Part shown: positions 23,887-30,833 of the stretch, one piece after another
How positions within the stretch are numbered: position 1 is the stretch's first letter
Layout of the letters: every line of letters begins with the position of its first letter
From: Limiplasma sp034927815
GTDB taxonomy: Bacteria; Bacillota; Clostridia; Christensenellales; Aristaeellaceae
Reading direction: 5' to 3'
Length of the DNA stretch: 64,000 nucleotides
NCBI GenBank assembly: GCA_034927815.1
Contig: JAYFPK010000033.1
Coordinates: forward strand, 1 to 64,000
Position numbers and translations under genes: made by a program
Notes under the pieces: model-generated
Seen by the model: only the letters and a program-made list of their open reading frames with translations
What the model was told of the DNA's origin: nothing
Database searches by the model: none

Positions 23887-24309
23887 ATGCGGACAATAGG
23901 TCTTGTTTTCCATGAATCGCCCAGCGTCTCAGATCTGGATGAATTGACAGTGTTAAGGCGATTGTCAGTCCAACCAATTTCAACGCCAGACGAGCATACA
24001 CAGGAGGTCCTGGTGGCGCTAGAAGCGCGAGGTCTTGTGGACCAGCGCTTCCAACAGAGCGGCTACACGGTTTACCGTCAGCCCACGTATCAAATCTCCA
24101 AAGCTGGATTAGTGTATCTTGGGGAAAGGGAAAACCGTATTGAGGAGCATTCCGAGCACGAGGCCAAGGAGCAGGCGAAGGAGCACAAAGCCGAAAGAGT
24201 GAGAGTACAGGATGCGCGGCGTAGCTGGTGGCAGTTTGCGCTTGGCCTGCTCTTCGGCTGGATTCTGGGCGGGTTCACGTTCAGAGAGTTCTTGGGGCTG
24301 TTTCATTGA
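23887..24309 (+). CDS. Membrane-tethered winged-helix-like phage protein
   Basis: A 140-residue protein lying on the strand opposite to the early operon. Residues 20-85 look like a winged helix (LTVLRRLSVQPISTPDEHTQ, YQISKAGLVYLGERE); then a highly charged helical linker (about 86-112) and a C-terminal membrane segment (about 115-135, WWQFALGLLFGWILGGF). The start has AAAGGGGTG. Not a known family. The cytoplasmic DNA-binding-like domain with tail anchor suggests a membrane-linked regulator or exclusion factor, inferred. Confidence 0.6.
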   Translation: MRTIGLVFHESPSVSDLDELTVLRRLSVQPISTPDEHTQEVLVALEARGLVDQRFQQSGYTVYRQPTYQISKAGLVYLGERENRIEEHSEHEAKEQAKEHKAERVRVQDARRSWWQFALGLLFGWILGGFTFREFLGLFH

Positions 24310-24374
24310 CTATGTTGTCCTCCTTACTCCTCCTGAAAGGGGTGGCTGCGGGGCTTTGGGCGCTCCAGGATTGC

Positions 24375-24605
24375 TTACGCGATGAAATGTACCGCTTTGC
24401 TCCACGGAGAGAGCGCCGCGCTTGCCGAAGGGAGTATTGCCAAAAGAACAATCAAGCCGCAAACCATGGCAATTAAGCAGATCACAATCACGGCTGTTTG
24501 AGCAAAATTCAGGAAATCGTCTCCTGTAAACGCCATTCGTTCCCACCAGCTTTCGCGATGCGGTTGGGGATTGGGGTCTCCGGTCGCAAAATCCTTGTAG
24601 TGCAT
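24375..24605 (-). CDS. Small phage membrane protein
   Basis: A 76-residue protein starting MHYKDFATGDPNPQPHRE after AAGGAGGCCCCAC, with one long membrane segment (about residues 36-62, FLNFAQTAVIVICLIAMVCG). A longer in-frame start at 24662 exists but lacks a good ribosome-binding site. Possibly involved in superinfection exclusion or lysogeny; no family recognised. The region 24310-24374 shows nothing. Confidence 0.6.
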   Translation of the reverse strand: MHYKDFATGDPNPQPHRESWWERMAFTGDDFLNFAQTAVIVICLIAMVCGLIVLLAILPSASAALSPWSKAVHFIA

Positions 24606-24714
24606 GTGGGGCCTCCTTCCTACTGTTGCTTTTTCTTGGTGCGCGGCTTCTAAGGTAGTCATTGTCTCTCGTTCTCCTATCTGGTACAATTTGGTAAGAA
24701 GGGAGGTGAGAAGT

Positions 24715-24906
24715 ATGTTTACAGAATCGGATGTTCAGCGACTGGTCGACCGTATTTTTGTCAAATCCGATAAGGTTCCTGAAGGGCTTCCCGTAACGCA
24801 GGAAGAGCTTCGGGTAGTTATCGGTAAAGCTGTGCACGAAGTGCTGGCTTCACAAGACTTTGAAAAGCACATCGGCGAGATCATCGCCGATGCAATGAGG
24901 CGTTAG
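24715..24906 (+). CDS. Hypothetical small phage protein
   Basis: A 63-residue acidic protein, MFTESDVQRLVDRIFVKSDK, with GGGAGGTGAG just upstream. Its frame is open and begins cleanly. Its stop overlaps the end of the convergent gene by 4 nt. Encoded opposite to the early operon. No family recognised, helical throughout. Confidence 0.55.
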   Translation: MFTESDVQRLVDRIFVKSDKVPEGLPVTQEELRVVIGKAVHEVLASQDFEKHIGEIIADAMRR

Positions 24907-25085
24907 TCCTGGTCATTCAAGGGTTCCCGCGCTTTTTGCTCAAGCGTGGAAACCCTTTTGTTAAGCTGCCATAGCGCCGCCCTTATGCCTGTCGCAAATT
25001 CGCCTACATCCTTGGGCCGGTTAAGCCGGTCTTGGATGTCTTGATCGGTAAGATCACTGTAATCGCGTTCGCGTTCGAATTTCAT
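24903..25085 (-). CDS. Hypothetical small phage protein
   Basis: A 60-residue charged protein, MKFERERDYSDLTDQDIQDR, ending in a short coiled coil (LWQLNKRVSTLEQKA). The AAGGAGGGAATATCG site fixes the start. It is the second gene read leftward from the early promoter at 25.3 kb. No known function. Confidence 0.6.
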   Translation of the reverse strand: MKFERERDYSDLTDQDIQDRLNRPKDVGEFATGIRAALWQLNKRVSTLEQKAREPLNDQD

Positions 25086-25102
25086 CGATATTCCCTCCTT
25101 CC

Positions 25103-25246
25103 TTACGCGGGCTTCTTCCGCTCCCGCTCGTTCTGGGCTTCGGCGAACTCAATCGCACCTTCCAGCTTGGCCAGCATCCTGGGCGGCAGCTTCTTGATCT
25201 TCTCCATGGTCAGCCGGATACGGGCGGCTTTTTGCTCTTTGGGCAT
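25103..25246 (-). CDS. 47-residue basic phage protein, first early gene
   Basis: Small frame MPKEQKAARIRLTMEKIKKL ending in ERERKKPA, preceded by AAAGGAGGTGAGAGTG. It is the first gene after the early promoter and 17 bp before the next gene. Basic and helical; in the position where a Cro-like or small early regulator would be expected, but it shows no helix-turn-helix I can recognise. Confidence 0.6.
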   Translation of the reverse strand: MPKEQKAARIRLTMEKIKKLPPRMLAKLEGAIEFAEAQNERERKKPA

Positions 25247-25278
25247 CACTCTCACCTCCTTTGTTGCTGTATAGCACC

Positions 25279-25306
25279 ATTATACATGTATTTAAGTGCT
25301 AGTCAA
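25279..25306 (-). promoter_or_regulatory. Early leftward promoter
   Basis: On the minus strand TTGACT (25306-25301), 16 bp, TATAAT (25284-25279). It drives the early genes. Its -35 lies inside a 10-bp inverted-repeat arm shared with the divergent repressor promoter. Confidence 0.8.
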
Positions 25307-25338
25307 TACTTTTCTAGAAATTTTGTTGTTGACTAGCA
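25297..25338. promoter_or_regulatory. Lysogeny-switch operator pair
   Basis: TGCTAGTCAA at 25297-25306 and its exact reverse complement TTGACTAGCA at 25329-25338. Each arm contains the -35 hexamer of one of the two divergent promoters, so one repressor bound here would block both. The adjacent CI-like protein is the obvious candidate binder (inference). Confidence 0.7.
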
Positions 25339-25357
25339 ACACTGTTAATGGTATATT
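25329..25357 (+). promoter_or_regulatory. Repressor-maintenance promoter
   Basis: TTGACT (25329-25334), 17 bp, TATATT (25352-25357), followed 19 bp later by the repressor start codon, thus a short leader with a GAGGTGATATAA ribosome-binding site. Confidence 0.78.
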
Positions 25358-25376
25358 TGTGTGTGAGGTGATATAA

Positions 25377-25745
25377 GTGTTTGGGGATCGCATAAAACAG
25401 TTGCGCAAAGCAAAAGGGCTAACCGTGGAGCAATTCGGCGAAAGCCTTGGGGGAAGCAAAAGCGTAGCGGCAAACCTAGAATATGGCCGTGTGGAACCCT
25501 CTGAAATGGTGCTCAATCTGATTTGCTTAAAGCATGGCGTAAGCTACAAATGGCTCAAAGACGGCATCGGCGAGATGTACGCCAGCGAAGAAGATGAGGT
25601 GCTGGCCGCGCTGGACGACCTCATGACCGGGGAAGGGCATGAAAAAACCAAGGCCATGATAAAAGCCTTGGCTCGAATGTCAGACAAACAGCTCGACACC
25701 ATTGACGCTTACGTGGACGCGTTGCTTGAGGAGCTGGGGCGTTAA
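25377..25745 (+). CDS. CI-like XRE-family phage repressor
   Basis: A 122-residue repressor with a GTG start. Residues 4-60 are an XRE helix-turn-helix (FGDRIKQLRKAKGLTVEQFG, then SKSVAANLEYGRVEPSEMVL); the remaining 60 residues are a helical oligomerisation tail (MSDKQLDTIDAYVDALLEEL). It lacks the S24 peptidase domain that RecA would trigger and no ImmA-like protease gene is nearby, so induction must work another way. It probably binds the inverted repeats at 25297-25338. Confidence 0.85.
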   Translation: MFGDRIKQLRKAKGLTVEQFGESLGGSKSVAANLEYGRVEPSEMVLNLICLKHGVSYKWLKDGIGEMYASEEDEVLAALDDLMTGEGHEKTKAMIKALARMSDKQLDTIDAYVDALLEELGR

Positions 25746-25897
25746 CCCGTCTCTTTTTTTGATAGCCTTACCGCAAGGTTATAAATTCGCCTTAGCGAGG
25801 CTGCGGATTCAATGCTCCGCAGCATGTCCAGGATGGCTTCGAGGATCTTCTTTTTGCAAGCGATATCCTGTGATTCTTGTGCTTTCCCCTGCCTCAT
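25742..25897 (-). CDS. 51-residue protein convergent with the repressor gene, LexA-box controlled
   Basis: A small frame MRQGKAQESQDIACKKKILE, continuing AILDMLRSIESAASLRRIYN. GGAGGAGG stands 8 nt before the ATG. The helical end L-R-R-I-Y-N-L-A resembles tiny proteins often coded next to phage repressors. Its stop overlaps the repressor stop on the other strand. A sigma-70 promoter and a LexA-type box lie directly upstream, so it should be DNA-damage inducible. A role as antirepressor is inference. Confidence 0.55.
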   Translation of the reverse strand: MRQGKAQESQDIACKKKILEAILDMLRSIESAASLRRIYNLAVRLSKKETG

Positions 25898-25917
25898 GCG
25901 CTCAACCTCCTCCGCTT

Positions 25918-25931
25918 AGAACGAATGTTCG
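25918..25931. promoter_or_regulatory. LexA-type SOS box
   Basis: AGAACGAATGTTCG: the core GAAC-N4-GTTC matches the Gram-positive LexA site CGAAC-N4-GTTCG except for the first base. It sits at the expected transcription start of the 51-residue gene. It is flanked by a 9-bp inverted repeat, TCCGCTTAG (25911-25919) and CTAAGCGGA (25948-25956). Confidence 0.65.
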
Positions 25932-25937
25932 TATTTT

Positions 25938-25966
25938 AGTTTACGCCCTAAGCGGAAGGGTGTCAA
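25938..25966 (-). promoter_or_regulatory. Promoter of the 51-residue gene
   Basis: On the minus strand TTGACA (25966-25961), 17 bp, TAAACT (25943-25938), reading toward the gene that starts at 25897. The LexA-type box lies just downstream of the -10. Confidence 0.6.
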
Positions 25967-25982
25967 CCACAAGATATAGTCC

Positions 25983-26044
25983 TGTCCAATCCATTGGACA
26001 CCGTCCGGAAAGCGGTTGTCAGGCTTGCGGAATCATGCTATGAT
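25983..26044 (+). promoter_or_regulatory. Promoter and palindrome before the accessory gene
   Basis: TTGTCA (26016-26021), 17 bp, TATGAT (26039-26044) precede the gene at 26089. A perfect palindrome TGTCCAAT-CC-ATTGGACA at 25983-26000, 15 bp upstream of the -35, is a likely regulator site. Confidence 0.6.
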
Positions 26045-26088
26045 GGCGGTACAAATTATATCTAGAAGTACAAAGGAGGCACAAATGA

Positions 26089-26778
26089 GTGGGATTCTTT
26101 GCCTTTTTGATTATTATAGCTGTGGCTGTTGGACTTTACTATGCCTGGAAAATAGCGGACTCCTTAAATAAGGATTCTTCTACATCAACTACCCCTACAC
26201 CGTCATCTGGAGCCCATATAACGGCAAAAGCCCCGGCAGAAAAGCCTCATATAGATCCACTCACCAGAGAAGCACTTGTATATGAGGGTTATGAGAAAAT
26301 AGCGGCAGCGAAAGAAGAGAAAATGGTAGAGCTTGCCGTGAAGTGTACAAAAAGCAATCCGCCTTTGGATCAGAAGATCGAACACTTAACTGAACTTATT
26401 AATACATTTTATGCGCTAAAAACAGAATGCGCGTCCCACGGCACTGCCTATGCGAAAGAATTTGCAGCTATGTGGGAGCGCGATCCCCCGTACATAGTCA
26501 AATACGAAAATCTACTGTCCAATTTGAAAGCAAATTACGACCAATTAAAAGGAAACGAGGAATTCATGAATGCCGCCCTGGAGGGATTGGAAGGCAAGGT
26601 TATCGCTATAATAGAACAAAAGCCGGGTATTAAACAGATAGACTTGTATAAAGATTTCGATTCCAGATTGAAATCCTCAATCAGTGAATTCCTCTACAGA
26701 TATAGCAAGAGCGATAAACTCGTGCGCATAAAGGAAGGTAATACCTACCGCCTATATCAGAAGAACGCGACCCCTTGA
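26089..26778 (+). CDS. Membrane-anchored accessory protein (lysogenic conversion candidate)
   Basis: A 229-residue protein with GTG start after AGGAGGCAC. Residues 2-20 are a membrane segment (FFAFLIIIAVAVGLYYAW); a Ser/Thr/Pro linker follows (about 27-55), then a helical domain, and the last 60 residues look like a winged helix (VIAIIEQKPGIKQIDLY, then SKSDKLVRIKEGNTYRLYQK). The DNA is A/T-rich compared with its neighbours. Position between repressor and integrase, with its own promoter, is typical for genes expressed in the lysogen. Family unknown. Confidence 0.65.
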   Translation: MGFFAFLIIIAVAVGLYYAWKIADSLNKDSSTSTTPTPSSGAHITAKAPAEKPHIDPLTREALVYEGYEKIAAAKEEKMVELAVKCTKSNPPLDQKIEHLTELINTFYALKTECASHGTAYAKEFAAMWERDPPYIVKYENLLSNLKANYDQLKGNEEFMNAALEGLEGKVIAIIEQKPGIKQIDLYKDFDSRLKSSISEFLYRYSKSDKLVRIKEGNTYRLYQKNATP

Positions 26779-26826
26779 AGTAAAAAAGACAGCCCCCGCG
26801 CATACAATCCCCTAGGAGGTGATTCC

Positions 26827-27990
26827 TTGCCCTCATTCTTCTACGACAAAGCCCGCCAGTGCTGGGTCTGCCAGTACAAGGACCCCACCACGGGCAAATA
26901 TGTCCCTCAGCGGGGCTTTGCCCGGAAAAAGGACGCCCAAGAGTGGTATCACGCCTCCGGCTATGACCTGGAGGCGGGCGCTATCAAGCCCGCAGGAAAA
27001 ATGACCGTGGGCGAATGGCTGGATACCTGGTGGGAGACATACTGTACGGAAGCAGCCATGGAGCCCTCCACCCGCCGGGGATACCGCATTTACATCGACC
27101 ATCACCTGAAGCCGGAGGTCGGCCATATCCTTCTTGTGGATTTGCGGCCGCATCATGTGCGCAAGATGCTGGCGAACCTATCCGCGAAGAAAAAGCCCGC
27201 CAAAGACCCTGAAAAGGCACAGCCCTATAAGCCCTCCACCATTAGCCAGATTTATACGGGCTTTCGGGCCGCCATGAACCAGGCCGTGGCGGATGATCTT
27301 ATCCGCAAAAGCCCCTGCCTCAAGGTGCCCGGCCCGGAGGTGGTCAGCAAAAAGCCCACTTACTGCGCCGCGGATACCGTGCAAACCCTGATTCAGGAGA
27401 TGGAGGGCACCAAGTTCTTCATGCCCATCTACCTGTGCATTATGCTGGGCATACGCCGGGGGGAGGCCCTGGGCCTGAAATGGGAGGACATCGACGGCGG
27501 CACCGTGCACATCCGCAAGCAGATCGCGGCGGATTCCGTCTTTGAGGGGAAGAAAGCAAAGCGGCAGCTCGCCTACAAAGACCCCAAAACCCCCCGCTCC
27601 GTGCGCGACCTGAATATCCCTCCTGATCTGCAAGCCGCCCTGGCCCGCCACCGCAAGCGCCAAATCCAGCAGCGGCTGCTCATCGGCCCCGCCTACCAAA
27701 ACGAGGGCTATATCTGCGCCGACGAGGGCGGCGGGGTGCTCTCCCCGGATTGTGTCAGCCGGGCCGCCAAGAACTTCCTGCGGAAGGTGGGCGCTCCCCC
27801 GGGAACGCGCTTGCACAACCTCCGCCATACCCACGGAACCCTGTTGCGGCAAGCGGGGTTCCCCGTGGAGGTAATCGCGGACGTTCTGGGGGATACCGTC
27901 GCCACCGTGCAGAAATACTACATTGGCGAGGACACCGGGAAGAAGCGGGCGGCGGCCCTGGCGGTGAACGATATCTTCAAGGTAAAGTAG
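26827..27990 (+). CDS. int: Phage tyrosine integrase
   Basis: A 387-residue site-specific recombinase. Residues 1-50 form an AP2-like arm-binding domain (FFYDKARQCWVCQYKDPTTG), 57-160 the core-binding SAM-like domain, and 180-387 the catalytic domain with Arg210 (GIRRGEALGLKW), His330/Arg333/His336 (LHNLRHTHGT) and the nucleophile Tyr364 or Tyr365 (VQKYYIGE). The start is TTG after AGGAGGTGATTCC. The stop codon is the first base of a solitary CRISPR-like repeat. It integrates the prophage, likely at a site just to the right. Confidence 0.92.
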   Translation: MPSFFYDKARQCWVCQYKDPTTGKYVPQRGFARKKDAQEWYHASGYDLEAGAIKPAGKMTVGEWLDTWWETYCTEAAMEPSTRRGYRIYIDHHLKPEVGHILLVDLRPHHVRKMLANLSAKKKPAKDPEKAQPYKPSTISQIYTGFRAAMNQAVADDLIRKSPCLKVPGPEVVSKKPTYCAADTVQTLIQEMEGTKFFMPIYLCIMLGIRRGEALGLKWEDIDGGTVHIRKQIAADSVFEGKKAKRQLAYKDPKTPRSVRDLNIPPDLQAALARHRKRQIQQRLLIGPAYQNEGYICADEGGGVLSPDCVSRAAKNFLRKVGAPPGTRLHNLRHTHGTLLRQAGFPVEVIADVLGDTVATVQKYYIGEDTGKKRAAALAVNDIFKVK

Positions 27991-28022
27991 TCGCTCCCCT
28001 CGCGCGGAGCGTGGATTGAAAT
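27990..28022 (+). repeat. Solitary type I-C-like CRISPR repeat
   Basis: A 33-bp stretch beginning GTCGCTCCCC, TCGCGC, and ending GGAGCGTGGATTGAAAT. This has the type I-C repeat hallmarks: GTCGCTCC start, CGCTCC/GGAGCG stem and the invariant GTGGATTGAAAT end. No second copy occurs within reach, so it is not an array. Its first base is the last base of the integrase stop codon. It could be an RNA anti-CRISPR, the remnant of an array, or part of the attachment site. Confidence 0.6.
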
Positions 28023-28314
28023 TGCTACCAAGTTGCTACCGCCGGGGAGGTCCCCCACATCTAAAACATAGTAAAATCAACGCTTTCACGGCCTGCCCGG
28101 GCCGGTTTACATTTTTGTAGCTGTAAAAAGACATAGGCACGCCTCCTTTTTCTTTCCCGCTTGCGCTTGCCTGACGCTTACGGGTTCGCGCAACCGAACC
28201 CGGGGGTTCGGTGACGGCGGTCTCCTCTGACCGCTTCACTCCCCATGGTATGGGAGACGCTTAAAATGGTGCGTACCATGGAACAAAGTCATTCCCAAAG
28301 AAGCTGGAAACCCG
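28023..28314. other. Prophage-chromosome junction region without supported gene
   Basis: Holds two direct copies of TTGCTACC (28023, 28034 region) directly after the CRISPR-like repeat, a perfect hairpin CCGAACCC-GG-GGGTTCGG at 28194-28211 and a GCGGTC/GACCGC hairpin after it. A 32-codon leftward frame with a good AAGGAGG (MSFYSYKNVNRPGQAV) is present but without support. The prophage right attachment site should lie here; I cannot define it without the other end. Confidence 0.4.
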
Positions 28315-29298
28315 CTAGCCCCGGGACGGGCCCGCTTCTCCCCAAACCTGGGGATTGAGCAGATGCACCGGCTTCTTCCCCTCCAGCAGAACCTCACGAA
28401 TGCGCAGGCTGGCCTCTTGGGCCATCTCTTTCCTGGCCTGGACGGTATTGCTGCCCACATGGGGGGTCATGATGACATTGGGCAACGTCTGAAAGAGGGG
28501 GTTGATCCGGGGCTCCCCTACGAACACGTCCAGCCCCGCCCCGGCGATGCGGCCTTGCTCCAGGACCTCCAGCAGCGCGCTTTCATCCACCACCAGGCCC
28601 CGGGAGGTGTTGATCAAAAAGGCGGTGGGCTTCATGGAAAGCAGCAATTCCCGGGTGATGAGGCCCGTGGTTTCCGGGGTCAGGGGGCAGTGCAAGCTCA
28701 CAAAATCCGCCTCCGCCATCAAGGCCGGGAGGGAACAAAACCGGGCCCCGGCAGACTCCTGCTCCGGCTTGGGCCCCCGGGCGTTATACAGAATGCGCAT
28801 GCCCAGGGCTCGGCCAATCTCCGCCACCCGGCTTCCAATGCGCCCCATGCCCACGATGCCCAGGGCAGCGCCGTACAGGCTGACGCCCATCTCCTTGCCC
28901 ATGCCAAAGGCGCTTTCGGCCTGCGAACTGTGCATGACCCCATTCAGCGCGGGAATGCGCCGGGCCAGGCTCATCATCAAAGTCACCGCAATTTCCGCCG
29001 TGGGGTGCACCACGGTCTCCGGGATGTTCACCACCGGAATTCCCCGGTCCGTGGCCTGGGCCAGGTCGATGGAGTCATAGCCCGCCCCATAGCAGACGAT
29101 GAGCTTCAGCCTTTTGGCCGCGCCGATCATATCCGCGTCCAGCGGGCCGCAGGCCAGCACGGCGTCCGCTTCGGCCAGCAGCCCTTTCAGTTCCTCCCGG
29201 GAAAAAGCCTCTCCTTCCCCAGGATACCAGGTTTCATATTCCTGGGGGAGCGTCCAGCCTTCCATGGGCACCCCATGGGTAATCAGAACATGGGTCAT
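28315..29298 (-). CDS. D-isomer specific 2-hydroxyacid dehydrogenase
   Basis: A 327-residue NAD-dependent dehydrogenase converting 2-oxo acids and D-2-hydroxy acids. The Rossmann motif is GIVGMGRIGSR near 148-158; the catalytic Arg is in LINTSRGLVVDE, the Glu in GLDVFVGEP and the His in MTPHVGSNT near 290. Length is normal. Start at 29298 after AAGGAGGGG. First host gene beyond the prophage; divergent from the FAD-Rieske gene, possibly sharing regulation. Substrate (lactate, glyoxylate or phosphoglycerate-like) cannot be told. Confidence 0.85.
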   Translation of the reverse strand: MTHVLITHGVPMEGWTLPQEYETWYPGEGEAFSREELKGLLAEADAVLACGPLDADMIGAAKRLKLIVCYGAGYDSIDLAQATDRGIPVVNIPETVVHPTAEIAVTLMMSLARRIPALNGVMHSSQAESAFGMGKEMGVSLYGAALGIVGMGRIGSRVAEIGRALGMRILYNARGPKPEQESAGARFCSLPALMAEADFVSLHCPLTPETTGLITRELLLSMKPTAFLINTSRGLVVDESALLEVLEQGRIAGAGLDVFVGEPRINPLFQTLPNVIMTPHVGSNTVQARKEMAQEASLRIREVLLEGKKPVHLLNPQVWGEAGPSRG

Positions 29299-29433
29299 CG
29301 CTTCTTCCCCTCCTTCGTACGCGATTCACTTGAAACGCAACCATCATAACAGTTTCCCTTCACCCTGGCAAGAACCCATACTTTGTGCCCTGTTGGTGCA
29401 TCCTATGGGCGATAAAAGCCCCCGGAGGTATTC

Positions 29434-30801
29434 ATGCAGGAGCAACCCTTCTGGCAGACCGAAACCCAGGCTCTTTACCCCATCCTCAGAGGTCGCCGCA
29501 ATGCGGACGCGGTGATCGTGGGCGGCGGCTTCAGCGGTCTGCACATCGCCTATTGGCTGTGCAAAGCCGGTCTGAGGGTTATTTTGCTGGAGGCGGGCGC
29601 CTTGGGCAGCGGGGCCTCGGGCCGCTGCGCCGGCATTGTGACGCAAACCCATGGCACGCTGTTTTCCCACATGGAACGCCTCTTCCCCCGGGAGGTGGGG
29701 CAGGCCTATGCCCAAACCCAGCAAGCCGCCATGCAATCCTTGCGGGAACTGGCCTCCCAGCAGGCTATGGACTCCGGCTGGCAGGATATGGACGCCTTTT
29801 TGGTGGCGGGGGATGAAAAGGAGTCCGCCCTTTTGCGGGAGGAAGGCGCGGCCATGGCCCGGGCGGGCTTTCCCGGAACGCTGACCCAATCCACCCAATG
29901 CCCGCTTCCGGCCCGTCTGGCCCTTCATGTGCACGGGCAAGCCACCTTCCATCCCCAGTCCTACTTGCTCTCCTTGGCGGAGAGCGCCGCCCGGATGGGC
30001 TTGCTGATCTTCGAAAACTCCAGGGTGAGCTCCCTGGAGGCCAACATGGTGTACACCCAGCGGGGCAGCGTGCTGGCCCCCTATATGGTCATCGCCACGG
30101 GATACCCGCTGATCAATACCCCCGGCTGGTATTTCCTGCGGATGTACCAGCGCAACAGCTATCTCCTCCCCATCGACGACGAGGGCGCTTACGACGGGCT
30201 TTACCTGGATATGGCCGATCGCTTTTCCCTGCGCCGGTACCGGGATGGTTCGCTGTTTTCCATGCGGGGGGAGCGGGTGGGAACCCGGGTGCGGGAACAT
30301 CCGGTGCAGGCCTTCGCCGCCTCCTACGGCGCGTCCTTTGAAAACCATCTTCCCAGCGTGGCCTATGGGGGCATCGACGCATACACCGCCGACGGCCTCC
30401 CCTATATCGGCCCTTATAGCCAAAAGACCCCCAACATCTTTGTGGCCGCCGGATATGCCCATCACGGCGTATTGCACAGCGTGGTGGCCGCCCAGGCTAT
30501 CAGCGCCAAGATTCTGGGCCTGCCCAACGACGGGTATTCCATTTACAGCGGCCAGCGGGGCGGCAAAGCCCTGTGGCGGGCGGACGCAAAAATCGCCGCC
30601 GCCTGGGCGGGGCGATATTTGCAAGGCATTCTCCGGCTTCACGCGCCCCGCTGTTCCCATATGGGCTGCAAGCTGGTCTACCGCCCAGGGACCAAAAGCT
30701 GGGAATGCCCCTGCCACGGCTCCCGGTACGACAACATCGGCCGGGTCCTGAACGCCCCGGCGGTCTACGATACGCCGATTCGCCACAAAAGGAAGGGGTA
30801 A
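29434..30801 (+). CDS. FAD-dependent oxidoreductase with C-terminal Rieske domain
   Basis: A 455-residue protein. The N-terminal DAO-type FAD domain has VIVGGGFSGLHIAYWL near residues 27-42 and RVILLEAGALGSGASGRCAG. The last 70 residues form a Rieske [2Fe-2S] domain with CSHMGC and CPCHGSRYD, giving Cys-His and Cys-His ligands. Proteins with this build (DadA-like plus Rieske) oxidise amines or amino acids and pass electrons on. Start after CGGAGGTATTC. It is divergent from the hydroxyacid dehydrogenase. Real substrate unknown. Confidence 0.85.
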   Translation: MQEQPFWQTETQALYPILRGRRNADAVIVGGGFSGLHIAYWLCKAGLRVILLEAGALGSGASGRCAGIVTQTHGTLFSHMERLFPREVGQAYAQTQQAAMQSLRELASQQAMDSGWQDMDAFLVAGDEKESALLREEGAAMARAGFPGTLTQSTQCPLPARLALHVHGQATFHPQSYLLSLAESAARMGLLIFENSRVSSLEANMVYTQRGSVLAPYMVIATGYPLINTPGWYFLRMYQRNSYLLPIDDEGAYDGLYLDMADRFSLRRYRDGSLFSMRGERVGTRVREHPVQAFAASYGASFENHLPSVAYGGIDAYTADGLPYIGPYSQKTPNIFVAAGYAHHGVLHSVVAAQAISAKILGLPNDGYSIYSGQRGGKALWRADAKIAAAWAGRYLQGILRLHAPRCSHMGCKLVYRPGTKSWECPCHGSRYDNIGRVLNAPAVYDTPIRHKRKG

Positions 30802-30833
30802 GCGCAACATACCATGCCGCGACGCGTGCCTCC

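Noticed and set aside
28036..28239. 67-codon minus-strand frame next to the integrase
   Set aside because: An internal start (MSFYSYKNVNRP) has a good AAGGAGG, but the 32-codon product ends in the junction region and resembles nothing; too weak for a gene call.
27990..28314. A full CRISPR array
   Set aside because: Only one repeat copy exists in the window and no cas gene is seen, so array status is not supported.
29344..30810. 488-codon frame antisense to the FAD-Rieske gene
   Set aside because: Composition is typical of antisense shadow (Gly, His, Gln rich) and the forward gene has clear cofactor motifs.
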